A stretch of 22,966 bases of DNA. Source: a bacterium. GTDB lineage: Bacteria > Zixibacteria > MSB-5A5 > GN15 > FEB-12. Shown piece by piece: positions 7,261 through 15,427 of this stretch. Under the pieces are notes generated by a model. The model was given only the letters and a program-made list of their open reading frames with translations, was not told the origin of the DNA and did no database searches. Location of the stretch: positions 1 through 22,966 of the forward strand of contig JAUWMW010000012.1 in the NCBI GenBank assembly GCA_030612965.1, read 5' to 3'. How positions within the stretch are numbered: the first letter of the stretch is position 1; every line of letters begins with the position of its first letter. The position numbers and the translations under genes are program-made.

Positions 7261-7662
7261 ATGAGTATGACTGATCCCATAGCTGATCTTCTGACGAGAA
7301 TCAGAAACGCCTACAAGGCACACAAGGTAGCTGTCGACGTGCCGGCTTCAGGTATCAAGCGGGAAATCGTCCGCATCCTGCAGGAGAAAAAGTTCGTCAA
7401 GGACATGATGGAATTGCCGGACAACAAGCAGGGGAAGCTGCGTGTCTATTTGCTCTATAGCGCCGGTGATGTGCCGGTTCTCAAGGGCATTAAGCGCATC
7501 TCGCGCCCTGGACTGCGTCGGTATTTCGATGCCGAACAGGTTCGGCAGTCGACCTTCAATCAGCGCGGTATGACGGTGGTGTCGACTTCAAGCGGTGTTA
7601 TGACAAACTTCGATGCCGCTTCCAAAGGAATCGGCGGCGAAGTACTGCTGCGGTGCTGGTAA
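7261..7662 (+). CDS. rpsH: 30S ribosomal protein S8
   Basis: S8 is a primary 16S rRNA binder (helix 21) and in enterobacteria the translational repressor of the spc operon. It has 133 residues (usual about 130). MSMTDPIADLLTRIRNA at the start, GIKREIVRILQEKKFVKD in the middle and the C-terminal STSSGVMTNFDA...GGEVLLRCW identify it. GGGAG at about 7247 is the ribosome binding site. Whether a repressor-binding RNA exists upstream in the spc genes was not evident by eye. Confidence 0.97.
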   Translation: MSMTDPIADLLTRIRNAYKAHKVAVDVPASGIKREIVRILQEKKFVKDMMELPDNKQGKLRVYLLYSAGDVPVLKGIKRISRPGLRRYFDAEQVRQSTFNQRGMTVVSTSSGVMTNFDAASKGIGGEVLLRCW

Positions 7663-7677
7663 GGGAAGGATGCTAAG

Positions 7678-8223
7678 ATGTCGCGTGTAGGAAAGAAACC
7701 GATCCCGATACCGGACAAGACCAAGGTCGATATCGACGGTAAGAACATCACTGTTACCGGACTCAAGGGTAGTCTCTCCAGGACTATTCATTCGGATATG
7801 ACAGTGGCTGTAGAGGATAATAACATTCTGGTTACCAGGCCGTCGGATAGCAAGAAGCATCGGTCGTTGCATGGTCTCACCCGAGCCCTGATCAACAACA
7901 TGGTGGTCGGGACTAGCGAGGGCTTCAAGAAAGAACTGCAAATTGTGGGTGTTGGTTACCGCTCCGAGAACAAGGGTCGGATGCTGATTCTTAATTTGGG
8001 TTTTTCACATCCAATTCTGGTTGTGCCGCCGGAAGGTGTTACAGCGACGGCGCTACCTAAAGAGGGTAAGATCATGGTCGAAGGCACTGACCGCGAACTG
8101 GTCGGTGAGACGGCAGCCAAAATCAGAGGGTTTCGCAAGCCGGAACCATACAAAGGTAAAGGCATACGCTACGCCGACGAGCACGTGCGTAGAAAGGCCG
8201 GCAAGAGCGCCGCGAGTGCTTGA
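7678..8223 (+). CDS. rplF: 50S ribosomal protein L6
   Basis: L6 lies near the factor-binding site of the 50S subunit. It is 181 residues, close to the usual 176-180, with two similar domains. MSRVGKKPIPIPDKTKV opens the first, and the second holds the family signature from GFKKELQIVGVGYR, ending with KIRGFRKPEPYKGKGIRYADE followed by VRRKAGK. AAGG at about 7665 precedes the ATG. It lies between rpsH and rplR in the normal order. Confidence 0.98.
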   Translation: MSRVGKKPIPIPDKTKVDIDGKNITVTGLKGSLSRTIHSDMTVAVEDNNILVTRPSDSKKHRSLHGLTRALINNMVVGTSEGFKKELQIVGVGYRSENKGRMLILNLGFSHPILVVPPEGVTATALPKEGKIMVEGTDRELVGETAAKIRGFRKPEPYKGKGIRYADEHVRRKAGKSAASA

Positions 8224-8243
8224 TCGAATTGAGGTAACTATTC

Positions 8244-8618
8244 ATGGCTGATAAGAATATCGTCAAAAACAAGAGAGCCGAACGCCGCCGCCGCCGAGTG
8301 CGCGGGAAAATTCATGGTACGGCTGAACGACCGCGTCTCGCTGTCAGCAAATCGCTCAGCCGGGTGTTTGCGCAGATTATCGACGACGAGAACAGTACTA
8401 CTTTGATCGGCATTGACTCTACATCGAAAGTGCTCGCATCGGAGCTTAGTGGCAAACAGACGAAGACCGATGCTGCTCGCAAGGTCGGTGAAGTCGTTGC
8501 TCGCCTGGCCAAAGATAAAGGTATCGAACAGGTTGTATTCGATCGCACCGGGAGTCCGTACCATGGTCGTATCAAGGCCGTGGCCGACGGCGCCCGCGAA
8601 GGTGGACTGAAGTTTTAG
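8244..8618 (+). CDS. rplR: 50S ribosomal protein L18
   Basis: L18 binds 5S rRNA together with L5. It has 124 residues (usual 115-122). The arginine-rich N-terminus RAERRRRRVRGKI, then GTAERPRLAVSKSLSRVFAQIIDD, the KVGEVVARLAKDKGIEQVVFDR block and the ending YHGRIKAVADGAREGGLKF are the family features. GAGGT at about 8231 is the ribosome binding site. A 36-base gap follows before rpsE. Confidence 0.97.
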   Translation: MADKNIVKNKRAERRRRRVRGKIHGTAERPRLAVSKSLSRVFAQIIDDENSTTLIGIDSTSKVLASELSGKQTKTDAARKVGEVVARLAKDKGIEQVVFDRTGSPYHGRIKAVADGAREGGLKF

Positions 8619-8654
8619 AAGATAGTGTCGGTTTAGACTATAGCGAGGTATAGA

Positions 8655-9137
8655 TTGCCGAAGTTTCAAATGGATGCCCTCGAATTCGAGGAAAAAGTAA
8701 TTGATGTCAACCGTGTTGCCAAAGTGGTCAAGGGTGGACGACGATTCAGTTTCACCGCCCTGGTGACGGTAGGCGACAAGAACGGCAAGGTGGGTGTCGG
8801 CTACGGCAAAGCACCGGAGGTCTCCGAGGCGATTCGCAAGGCGACCGAGGCGGCGAGGAAGGCCATGAACGTGATTAACATCACGGCTGGCACGTTACCG
8901 CACCGGATCGACGGCCGGTTCGGCGCCACCACTGTCATGATGCGGCCGGCTTCACCGGGTACCGGTGTAATTGCCGGAGGCGCCGTTCGCGCCATTCTGG
9001 AGTCGTTGGGCGTTCAGGATGTCCTCACCAAGGTGCTGGGCAGTCGCAACCCGAATAATGTGGTTAAAGCCACTGTAAACGGCTTGATAAACCTGCGAAC
9101 AAAAGAGCAGGAGGAGAGCTTCCGCGAGGAAGCTTAG
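8655..9137 (+). CDS. rpsE: 30S ribosomal protein S5
   Basis: S5 is near the decoding centre and mRNA entry and affects translational fidelity. It has 160 residues (usual 160-170). The dsRNA-binding-like N-terminal domain runs from EFEEKVIDVNRVAKVVKGGRR, with the loop GYGKAPEVSEAIRKATEAARKAM; the C-terminal domain holds PGTGVIAGGAVRAILESLGVQDVLTKVLGS. The start is TTG 8655, supported by GCGAGGT about 6 bases upstream and by the conserved residues that begin soon after. No ATG precedes the conserved block. Confidence 0.95.
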   Translation: MPKFQMDALEFEEKVIDVNRVAKVVKGGRRFSFTALVTVGDKNGKVGVGYGKAPEVSEAIRKATEAARKAMNVINITAGTLPHRIDGRFGATTVMMRPASPGTGVIAGGAVRAILESLGVQDVLTKVLGSRNPNNVVKATVNGLINLRTKEQEESFREEA

Positions 9138-9166
9138 CCCGTCGGCTATAAGACAGGATGAAGGCG

Positions 9167-9349
9167 ATGGCCAGGCTGAAAGTAACGCAAGTAAGAAGCA
9201 CCATTGATCGTAAAGAGCCGCAGAAGAGAACGATAAAGGCTCTTGGTCTTGGAAAAATTAACCGTACCGTCGTCCATAACGACTCCCCGCAGATCAGGGG
9301 CATGGTGCGCGCTGTAGCGCATCTGGTCACGGTCGAAGAGATAGATTAG
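9167..9349 (+). CDS. rpmD: 50S ribosomal protein L30
   Basis: L30 is a small 50S protein. The sequence LKVTQVRSTIDRKEPQKRTIKALGLGKINRTVVH with NDSPQIRGMVRAVAHLVTVEE is the whole family fold. Starting at ATG 9167 gives 60 residues, the usual size; ATG 9158 would add three residues but overlaps the AGGA at 9155-9158, which is 8 bases from 9167. It fits the standard position between rpsE and rplO. Confidence 0.94.
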   Translation: MARLKVTQVRSTIDRKEPQKRTIKALGLGKINRTVVHNDSPQIRGMVRAVAHLVTVEEID

Positions 9350-9365
9350 TCGAGGTAGAACAGCA

Positions 9366-9809
9366 ATGGAACTCCACACACTGAAACCTGCGGCCGGCTC
9401 CACCAGAAAGCGCAGACGCGTGGGACGGGGACCGGGCAGCGGTACCGGTAAGACTTCCGGTCGTGGCCACAAGGGCGCCGGATCACGCAGCGGATTCCGA
9501 CGCAATGTAGCGCGCGAGGGCGGACAGATGCCGCTTCACCGTCGCCTGCCGAAATTCGGGTTCACCAATATTTTCAGGAAACCGGTGCAGATTATCAACG
9601 TTTCCGACCTGTCGCGTCTCGATCCGGGTGAGGTTTCTTCCGAAACGCTCCGGGCAGCAGGTATGATCAAGAAAATGGATGTGCCGGTAAAGGTTCTGGG
9701 TAACGGCAGTGTCGAGAAAGCTTACACCGTTAAAGCCGCCGCCTTTTCCAAGACGGCTGTGACCAAAATCGAAGCGGCCGGGGGTAAGGCCGAGGTGGTG
9801 AAGTGTTAG
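9366..9809 (+). CDS. rplO: 50S ribosomal protein L15
   Basis: L15 is a late-assembly 50S protein. It has 147 residues (usual 144-150). MELHTLKPAAGSTRKRRRVGRGPGSGTGKTSGRGHKGAGSR is represented by the successive N-terminal blocks LKPA, RVGRGPGSGTGKTSGRGHKG and SRSGF. The C-terminal half carries the KVLGNGSVEKAYTVKAAAFSKTAVTKIE region. GAGGT about 10 bases upstream is the ribosome binding site. Its last seven bases overlap the GTG start of secY, as is common for this pair. Confidence 0.96.
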   Translation: MELHTLKPAAGSTRKRRRVGRGPGSGTGKTSGRGHKGAGSRSGFRRNVAREGGQMPLHRRLPKFGFTNIFRKPVQIINVSDLSRLDPGEVSSETLRAAGMIKKMDVPVKVLGNGSVEKAYTVKAAAFSKTAVTKIEAAGGKAEVVKC

Positions 9810-11110
9810 AGACCTTCCAATCAATCTTCAAGGTAGAAGAACTCCGCAAAAGGATCTTGTTCACGCTGGGTATTCTGATAGTCTATCGTATCGGTGGCCA
9901 CATCCCGACCCCCGGTATCGATGGCACCATCCTTTCCCAGGCGCTTTCATCTAATTCGATTTTCGGTTTGCTGGATATGTTTGCCGGAGGCGCCTTTGCC
10001 AAGGCGGCCATCTTTGCCCTGGGTATCATGCCCTACATCTCCGCCTCCATCATGTTGCAGTTGCTCGGCGCGGTGGTTCCGTTCCTGCAGCGTCTGCAGC
10101 GCGAGGGAGAAGAAGGTCGGCGCAAGATTACCCAGTACACACGGTACCTGACGGTCTTGATTGCCAGTCTACAGGCATGGGGCACGGCCGGCTTCCTGAC
10201 CACGATCAATCTCAACGGCGTCTCTGCTGTGCATATGGATTCGATGTGGTTTATCCCTCTGACGATTATCACCTTCACCAGCGGTTGTATCTTTATAATG
10301 TGGCTGGGTGAGCAGATTACTGAGCGCGGCATCGGCAACGGTATCTCGCTGATAATCTTCATTGGCATCATTGCCCGCTTCCCTGAGGCTGTAGTCGAAG
10401 AGGTCCAGATGGTCTGGTACGGTAGCCGATCTTTCCTTTTGGAAGTCGGCATCGTGGCCATGATGATCGGGGTGATCGCGGCTGTAATTATGATAACACG
10501 AGCTCAGCGCAAGATTCCCGTGCAGTATCCTCGCAAGGTTGTCGGGCGAAAAGTGTTCGGCGGCGCCACCACGCACCTGCCGCTATCGGTAAACTCGGCT
10601 GGTGTGATTCCGATCATTTTTGCCCAGTCCATTATGTTTCTGCCATCGACGGTGGCCCAACTCTTCCCAACGACCGAGTGGATACAAAACCTGGTGGCGG
10701 TCGGGCTGGCTCCCGGCGGCTTCTGGTATTCGATAATCTATGGTTTGATAATTGTGTTCTTCGGATTCTTTTACACGGCGATTGTCTTCAACCCGATGGA
10801 GATCGCCAATAACATGCGCAAGAACGGCGGGTACATTCCCGGCATCAGACCCGGTAAGAACACCTCGCAGTATGTCGAGAAGATTCTTACTCGCATCACT
10901 CTGCCGGGTGCCTTGTTTTTCGCGTCTATTGCCGTATTGCCGTGGGTTCTGATCGCCAGGGCTAACGTGAACTTTTTCTTCGGCGGCACCGGATTGTTGA
11001 TTGTTGTCGGTGTGGCCCTGGATACCCTGCAACAGATCGAATCTCACCTGCTCATGCGTCATTATGACGGTTTCATGAAGAAGGGTAAGATTCGCGGGAG
11101 ATCGATGTAA
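9803..11110 (+). CDS. secY: Protein translocase subunit SecY
   Basis: SecY is the pore subunit of the SecYEG channel for export and membrane insertion. It has 435 residues, the usual length, and is strongly hydrophobic throughout, consistent with ten membrane helices. The first is at about residues 17-33; the plug region follows around IFGLLDMFAGGAF (53-65). Conserved features include GIMPYISASIMLQLL (74-88), the basic cytosolic loop EGEEGRRKITQYTRY, QRKIPVQYPRKVVG, and the C-terminal IRPGKNTSQYVEKILTRITLPGA. The GTG start at 9803 lies inside the end of rplO, and GAGGTGG just upstream is the ribosome binding site. It stands next to adk after one base. Confidence 0.97.
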   Translation: MLETFQSIFKVEELRKRILFTLGILIVYRIGGHIPTPGIDGTILSQALSSNSIFGLLDMFAGGAFAKAAIFALGIMPYISASIMLQLLGAVVPFLQRLQREGEEGRRKITQYTRYLTVLIASLQAWGTAGFLTTINLNGVSAVHMDSMWFIPLTIITFTSGCIFIMWLGEQITERGIGNGISLIIFIGIIARFPEAVVEEVQMVWYGSRSFLLEVGIVAMMIGVIAAVIMITRAQRKIPVQYPRKVVGRKVFGGATTHLPLSVNSAGVIPIIFAQSIMFLPSTVAQLFPTTEWIQNLVAVGLAPGGFWYSIIYGLIIVFFGFFYTAIVFNPMEIANNMRKNGGYIPGIRPGKNTSQYVEKILTRITLPGALFFASIAVLPWVLIARANVNFFFGGTGLLIVVGVALDTLQQIESHLLMRHYDGFMKKGKIRGRSM

Positions 11111-11111
11111 G

Positions 11112-11753
11112 ATGAATCTGGTTTTTTTGGGACCTCCGGGATCAGGCAAAGGGACGCAGGCCGTGCGTCTGGCCAGGAACAAAGGGATCGTCCATCTCTC
11201 CACCGGCGACTTGCTTCGAGAGGCTGTCAAGAACGGCACCGAACTCGGCAAGAAGGCTGATGGATACATGAAGGCTGGGGATCTCGTTCCCGACAGCCTG
11301 ATCGTTGGATTGATTGAAGATAAGATAGCCGCCGGTGATCTCAAGAGCGGCTTTATTCTCGATGGTTTCCCGCGCACCGTGCCGCAGGCGGAAAGCCTCA
11401 ATGAGATGCTCAAGAAAAATGAAATCACCCTCGAGAAGGCGGTTCTGATTGCTGTGAGTGACAACGAGATCGTGCAACGGCTCTCGGGACGCTGGTTCTG
11501 TCCGACCTGTCAGGTTACCTACAACTACCCGGCCAACGTGCCGAAGAACGAGGGCGTCTGTGACCATGACGGCGCCAAGCTGCAGAGACGGCCGGATGAC
11601 GAGGAAAAGGTCGTGCGCAATCGACTTGAGGTGTACAAGAAGCAGACCCAGCCGATCGAGGATTTTTATCGCAACGAATCGATCCTGGCTGAGGTCAAGG
11701 GTGAACAGACACCGGATAATGTTTTCAAATCGATTCTTGAGGTAGTAGGCTGA
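11112..11753 (+). CDS. adk: Adenylate kinase with zinc-binding LID
   Basis: Adenylate kinase interconverts ATP and AMP with two ADP in the cytoplasm. It has 213 residues. The P-loop GPPGSGKGTQ spans residues 7-16, the STGDLLR AMP-binding segment follows at 30-36, DGFPRT lies at 84-89, and the arginine-rich ending of the LID is at RRPDDEEKVVRNRLEVY. The LID carries Cys130, Cys133, Cys150 and Asp153, the zinc-binding C-x2-C-x16-C-x2-D pattern found in Gram-positive and several other bacteria rather than the zinc-free E. coli form. It starts one base after the secY stop and is followed by map, the usual secY-adk-map trio. Confidence 0.97.
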   Translation: MNLVFLGPPGSGKGTQAVRLARNKGIVHLSTGDLLREAVKNGTELGKKADGYMKAGDLVPDSLIVGLIEDKIAAGDLKSGFILDGFPRTVPQAESLNEMLKKNEITLEKAVLIAVSDNEIVQRLSGRWFCPTCQVTYNYPANVPKNEGVCDHDGAKLQRRPDDEEKVVRNRLEVYKKQTQPIEDFYRNESILAEVKGEQTPDNVFKSILEVVG

Positions 11754-11772
11754 GAGCAGCCACGAGGATATT

Positions 11773-12519
11773 GTGATCTTGCTTAAGACGAAAGAGGAAA
11801 TCGAAATCATGCGTCGCGCCGGCAGAGTCGTATCACAGACTCTGGATATGGCGGGCGAACGCATCCAAGCCGGTATGACCACCGGCGAACTCGATGGTCT
11901 CATCGAGACCTTCATACGCGATCATGATGCTGTTCCAGGCTTCAAGAACTACCGTGGCTATCCCGCCTCCGCATGTATTTCTATTGATGACGAAGTTGTT
12001 CACGGTATTCCCGGCAAGCGGGTGATTCGCGAGGGGGATATTGTTTCGGTTGATGTCGGATCGATTGTCGACGGTTTCTACGGTGATTCGGCGCGTACCT
12101 TCGCAGTCGGTGAAATCTCGTCGGAGAAAGCGGATCTGATGGACAATACGCGCAAATGTCTTCAAGTGGCTATTGACAAGGCGCAAAAAGGGAATAGATT
12201 GGGACAGATTTCCGCCGCCATACAAGAGACGGCTGAATCGAAAGGGTATGGTGTAGTCCGGGCGTTGGTGGGTCATGGCATCGGACGGAACATGCATGAG
12301 GATCCGCAGATACCAAACTTCGGTGTACCTGACTCCGGGCCGACCCTCAAGATCGGCATGGTGCTGGCTATCGAGCCGATGATTAACCTTGGTACGTACA
12401 AGGTCTACACCAAGCCGGACGGATGGACCTTTGTTACCGCCGACGGCGCTCCGTCGGCGCATTTCGAGCATACCGTGGCTATTACGGATGATGGCCCGGA
12501 CATTTTGAGTTTGTCGTAA
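11773..12519 (+). CDS. map: Type I methionine aminopeptidase
   Basis: Methionine aminopeptidase removes the initiator methionine from nascent proteins. It has 248 residues, normal for the bacterial type Ia enzyme. The five metal ligands of the pita-bread fold are all visible: Asp94 (SVDVG), Asp105 (GDSA), His168 (GHGIG), Glu201 (AIEPM) and Glu232 (FEHT). The substrate-side histidine is His77 in HGIPG. The start is GTG 11773, supported by GAGG at 11764-11767; a TTG at 11779 is a possible alternative. It precedes infA by 8 bases. Confidence 0.96.
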   Translation: MILLKTKEEIEIMRRAGRVVSQTLDMAGERIQAGMTTGELDGLIETFIRDHDAVPGFKNYRGYPASACISIDDEVVHGIPGKRVIREGDIVSVDVGSIVDGFYGDSARTFAVGEISSEKADLMDNTRKCLQVAIDKAQKGNRLGQISAAIQETAESKGYGVVRALVGHGIGRNMHEDPQIPNFGVPDSGPTLKIGMVLAIEPMINLGTYKVYTKPDGWTFVTADGAPSAHFEHTVAITDDGPDILSLS

Positions 12520-12527
12520 AGGAGATT

Positions 12528-12746
12528 ATGGCCAAAGAGCAGACTATTCAGGTCGAAGGCAAGGTGATCGAACCACTGCCCAACGCCATGTTCAAAGTAG
12601 AACTGGATAACGGCCATGTAGTGTTGGCTCATATCTCCGGTAAGATGAGGATGCATTTTATAAAGATACTCCCGGGTGACAAGGTCACTCTGGAATTGTC
12701 GCCCTACGATCTTTCACGCGGACGAATTACGTACCGCTATAAGTAG
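12528..12746 (+). CDS. infA: Translation initiation factor IF-1
   Basis: IF-1 binds the ribosomal A site during initiation. It is 72 residues, exactly the standard length, with the OB-fold sequence QVEGKVIEPLPNAMFKVELDNGHVVLAHISGKMR and the ending LSPYDLSRGRITYRYK. AAGGAG immediately after the map stop codon gives one of the strongest ribosome binding sites in the window. Its place between map and rpmJ is the normal arrangement. Confidence 0.98.
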   Translation: MAKEQTIQVEGKVIEPLPNAMFKVELDNGHVVLAHISGKMRMHFIKILPGDKVTLELSPYDLSRGRITYRYK

Positions 12747-12777
12747 ATCGTTTTGACTTATAAGGCAGGTGCCTATT

Positions 12778-12894
12778 ATGAAAGTACGTTCAGCCGTAAA
12801 AAAGCGCTGTGAGCATTGCAGGATCGTGAAACGCCACGGTATTCTGCGGGTCATATGCAAGAAGAACCCAAGCCATAAGCAGCGCCAGGGTTAG
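12778..12894 (+). CDS. rpmJ: 50S ribosomal protein L36 (zinc-binding form)
   Basis: L36 is the smallest ribosomal protein, a zinc ribbon in the 50S subunit. The 38-residue frame begins MKVRSAVKKRCEHCRIVKRH and ends KKNPSHKQRQG. Zinc ligands are Cys11, Cys14, Cys27 and His33, so this is the C+ form. AAGG and AGG at about 12762-12769 precede the ATG. The gap of 31 bases after infA and the following gap to rpsM are typical. It is easily missed because of its size. Confidence 0.96.
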   Translation: MKVRSAVKKRCEHCRIVKRHGILRVICKKNPSHKQRQG

Positions 12895-12929
12895 AGAATG
12901 AATAACACTGTTTGGTTAAGGAGTAGCAA

Positions 12930-13316
12930 TTGGCTCGAATAGCCGGTGTAGATCTGCCAAAAGAAAAGCGTATTGATATCGGACTACGTTACATCTTCGG
13001 TATCGGACCACATCGGGCGCGTCTGATTCTTGAGAAGTCCGGCGTAACCCCGGAGACAAGAGTCCACAAACTCACCGATGAAGACGTTGCCAAGCTGCGT
13101 AGTTGTATCGAGGGAGATTACACTGTGGAAGGCAGCTTGCGCGGTGAGATCAACATGAACATCAAGCGGCTCGTTGATATCGGATCGTATCGTGGCCTGC
13201 GTCATCGTCGCGGGCTTCCGGTTCGGGGTCAGCGCACTAAGACCAACGCTCGTACTCGCAAGGGTCCTAAGCGGGCCATCGGTGGTCTAAAGAGAAAGCC
13301 GCCGGGTAAGAAGTAG
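12930..13316 (+). CDS. rpsM: 30S ribosomal protein S13
   Basis: S13 lies in the 30S head and contacts the P-site tRNA and L5. It has 128 residues (usual 118-126). ARIAGVDLPKEKRIDIGLRYIFGIGPHRA at the N-terminus is the helix-two-turn-helix domain, and the C-terminal part carries GSYRGLRHRRGLPVRGQRTKTNARTRKGPKR. The start is TTG 12930, with TAAGGAG at about 12917-12923 in good position and no ATG near the conserved ARIAGV. It opens the alpha block. Confidence 0.96.
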   Translation: MARIAGVDLPKEKRIDIGLRYIFGIGPHRARLILEKSGVTPETRVHKLTDEDVAKLRSCIEGDYTVEGSLRGEINMNIKRLVDIGSYRGLRHRRGLPVRGQRTKTNARTRKGPKRAIGGLKRKPPGKK

Positions 13317-13340
13317 GTTGACTGAATGCTGAGGTACTAA

Positions 13341-13736
13341 GTGGCAGATCCCAAGAGAAAATCACGTACTAAGAAAAAGTCGCGCAAAGTTGAAGCCAAC
13401 GGAATTGCGCACGTAAAGGCCACCTTCAACAATACCATCGTGACCATCACGGATACCAACGGTAAGACCATCTCCTGGGCCTCGGCCGGTAAGGCCGGAT
13501 TCAAGGGTTCCAAGAAATCGACGCCGTTTGCCGCCCAGTTGGCCGGATCGTCATGTGCCAAGGAAGCGATGGATATGGGATTGCGAAAGGTTGAGGTCTG
13601 GGTCAAGGGACCGGGCTCGGGTCGCGAGGCGGCCATTCGTTCGCTATCAGCGGCCGGGCTTGAGGTTACCCTTATCAAAGATGTAACACCGATTCCACAT
13701 AATGGATGCCGTCCACCCAAGCGGCGTCGGGTGTAA
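13341..13736 (+). CDS. rpsK: 30S ribosomal protein S11
   Basis: S11 lies in the 30S platform near the mRNA exit. It is 131 residues, typical. The core ANGIAHVKATFNNTIVTITD, then GFKGSKKSTPFAAQLAG, the KGPGSGREAAIRSL block and the ending PHNGCRPPKRRRV are diagnostic. The start is GTG 13341, with GAGGT at about 13331 upstream; no ATG fits. Its N-terminus is lysine- and arginine-rich, as usual. It sits between rpsM and rpsD. Confidence 0.96.
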   Translation: MADPKRKSRTKKKSRKVEANGIAHVKATFNNTIVTITDTNGKTISWASAGKAGFKGSKKSTPFAAQLAGSSCAKEAMDMGLRKVEVWVKGPGSGREAAIRSLSAAGLEVTLIKDVTPIPHNGCRPPKRRRV

Positions 13737-13764
13737 GATAGACAATTGTTAGTCAGGAGTATTG

Positions 13765-14394
13765 ATGGCTCGCTATACTGATGCAAACTGCAAGATGTGT
13801 CGACGCGAAGGTGAAAAACTGTTCTTGAAGGGCAGTCGTTGCCTCAGTTCTAAGTGTGCGGTTGAACGGCGCCAGGTGGCGCCCGGCCAGCACGGCCGAA
13901 TGATGCGCCGAAAAATCTCATCTTATGGTTTGCAACTTCGCGAAAAGCAGAAGGTTCGTCGTACCTATGGCGTACTGGAGTCGCAGTTCAGGAACTATTT
14001 CAAAAAGGCTGATCAGAAAACCGGTGTTACCGGTGAAATCCTGTTGCAGCTGTTGGAGTCTCGACTTGATAACCTTGTGTACCGGCTTGGTTTTGCCGCC
14101 TCACGCAAAGCGGCGCGGCAACTGGTGCGGCACCGGCATGTTACCGTCGATGGCCGTATGGTCGACATTCCGTCATACTCGATCAAGCCCGGTGAAGTCA
14201 TCAGGATCAGGGACAAATCAAAGAACCTGGAGATGATCCACGCGGCCCTGAAAGAGGTCGGACGCGGCGATGAGATCGCGTGGTTACGACTGAACAAAGC
14301 AGCCCTCGAAGGTGAACTCCTGGAAGTGCCGACGCGTGAAAACATACCATTGACGGTTAACGAACAACTCATCGTTGAGTTGTATTCCAAGTAG
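13765..14394 (+). CDS. rpsD: 30S ribosomal protein S4 (zinc-binding form)
   Basis: S4 is a primary 16S rRNA binder that nucleates the 30S body, and in enterobacteria represses the alpha operon. It is 209 residues, the usual length. The N-terminus carries Cys9, Cys12, Cys26 and Cys31, a zinc-binding C+ S4. The S4 RNA-binding domain starts at about residue 98, with SRLDNLVYRLGFAASRKAARQLV and RHRHVTVDG. The C-terminus ends TVNEQLIVELYSK. ATG 13765 was taken over TTG 13762 because CAGGAG at 13755-13760 is better spaced and family members begin MARY. Confidence 0.96.
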   Translation: MARYTDANCKMCRREGEKLFLKGSRCLSSKCAVERRQVAPGQHGRMMRRKISSYGLQLREKQKVRRTYGVLESQFRNYFKKADQKTGVTGEILLQLLESRLDNLVYRLGFAASRKAARQLVRHRHVTVDGRMVDIPSYSIKPGEVIRIRDKSKNLEMIHAALKEVGRGDEIAWLRLNKAALEGELLEVPTRENIPLTVNEQLIVELYSK

Positions 14395-14426
14395 GTAATT
14401 ATTCCTTTGCGGAGGTTTTCGTAAAT

Positions 14427-15407
14427 ATGAAGTGGAAACCACTTACCATGCCCAAGGAAGTCGTCAACGACCAATCGTCGGCCGGCGACAACTATTCGCG
14501 CTTTATTATTGAGCCCCTGGAGCGGGGATACGGGCATACATTGGGCAATTGTCTGCGACGGGTTCTTCTCGCCTCGATTCAGGGCGGGGCGGTGGTGTCG
14601 ATGCGCATCAACGGCGTGCTCCACGAGTTTTCTTCCATCCCGGGAGTGTACGAAGATGTCACCGACATCGTGCTCAACGTCAAGGGCATCCGTCTGAAGA
14701 TGCACGCCGACGAAATGCGAACCTTGACCTTGAAAACCAACACCAAGGGAGAGATCACCGCCGACAGGTTTCAGACTGATCCTGAGGTCGAGATCCTCAA
14801 CACCGATCGGCACATCTGCGAACTGAGCGACGACATCGATTTCGAGATGGAACTCGATATCGGCTATGGGCGCAGCTACGTCATCGCCGATCAAAACAGA
14901 AGACCCGATGCGCCGGCCGGCACCATCTTTGTGGACAGCCTGTTCTCTCCAGTGACCAAGGTCTCTTTCTCCGTTGAGAACACACGGGTGGGACAACGTA
15001 CGGACTATGATCGACTGATTATGGAGATCACCACCGACGGTTCCATCACGCCGGAAGACGCCTTGAGCTATGCGGCTAAGTTGGTCAAGGATCACCTGCA
15101 GCTCTTTATCCATCTTGACGAGGAAGTCATGGTTGAGGAAGAGCCGGAGGTCGATGAGGATGTCGTCAGGGTGCGGAACCTGCTCAAGACCAGAGTCGAC
15201 GAATTGGAGCTCTCGGTACGCTCGTCCAACTGTCTGCGCGCTGCGAACATCCAAACGATTCAGGATTTGGTGACTAAATCCGAATCCGATATGTTGAAGT
15301 ATCGCAACTTTGGACGCAAATCGCTCAATGAAATCAGTACTATTCTCGAAGAGATGAACCTCTCGTTTTCGATGGACATCTCTCAATACGTCGAAACCGA
15401 AGCTTAG
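14427..15407 (+). CDS. rpoA: DNA-directed RNA polymerase subunit alpha
   Basis: The alpha subunit dimerises to scaffold RNA polymerase assembly and its C-terminal domain binds UP elements and activators. It has 326 residues. The N-terminal domain shows FIIEPLERGYGHTLGNCLRRVLL, with the GAAV-like block read here as SIQGGAVVSMRINGVLHEFSSI, and EVEILNTDRHICEL. An acidic linker (EEVMVEEEPEVDEDV) leads to the C-terminal domain, with SVRSSNCLRAANIQTIQDLV and the RNFGRKSLNEI motif. GGAGG at about 14411-14415 is the ribosome binding site. Its place between rpsD and rplQ is standard. Confidence 0.98.
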   Translation: MKWKPLTMPKEVVNDQSSAGDNYSRFIIEPLERGYGHTLGNCLRRVLLASIQGGAVVSMRINGVLHEFSSIPGVYEDVTDIVLNVKGIRLKMHADEMRTLTLKTNTKGEITADRFQTDPEVEILNTDRHICELSDDIDFEMELDIGYGRSYVIADQNRRPDAPAGTIFVDSLFSPVTKVSFSVENTRVGQRTDYDRLIMEITTDGSITPEDALSYAAKLVKDHLQLFIHLDEEVMVEEEPEVDEDVVRVRNLLKTRVDELELSVRSSNCLRAANIQTIQDLVTKSESDMLKYRNFGRKSLNEISTILEEMNLSFSMDISQYVETEA

Positions 15408-15427
15408 GCGACTACAGGCAGGATCAA

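Noticed and set aside
14013..15386. Long minus-strand open frame, 457 codons
   Set aside because: It lies wholly opposite rpsD and rpoA. No domain is recognisable and both plus-strand genes are beyond doubt.
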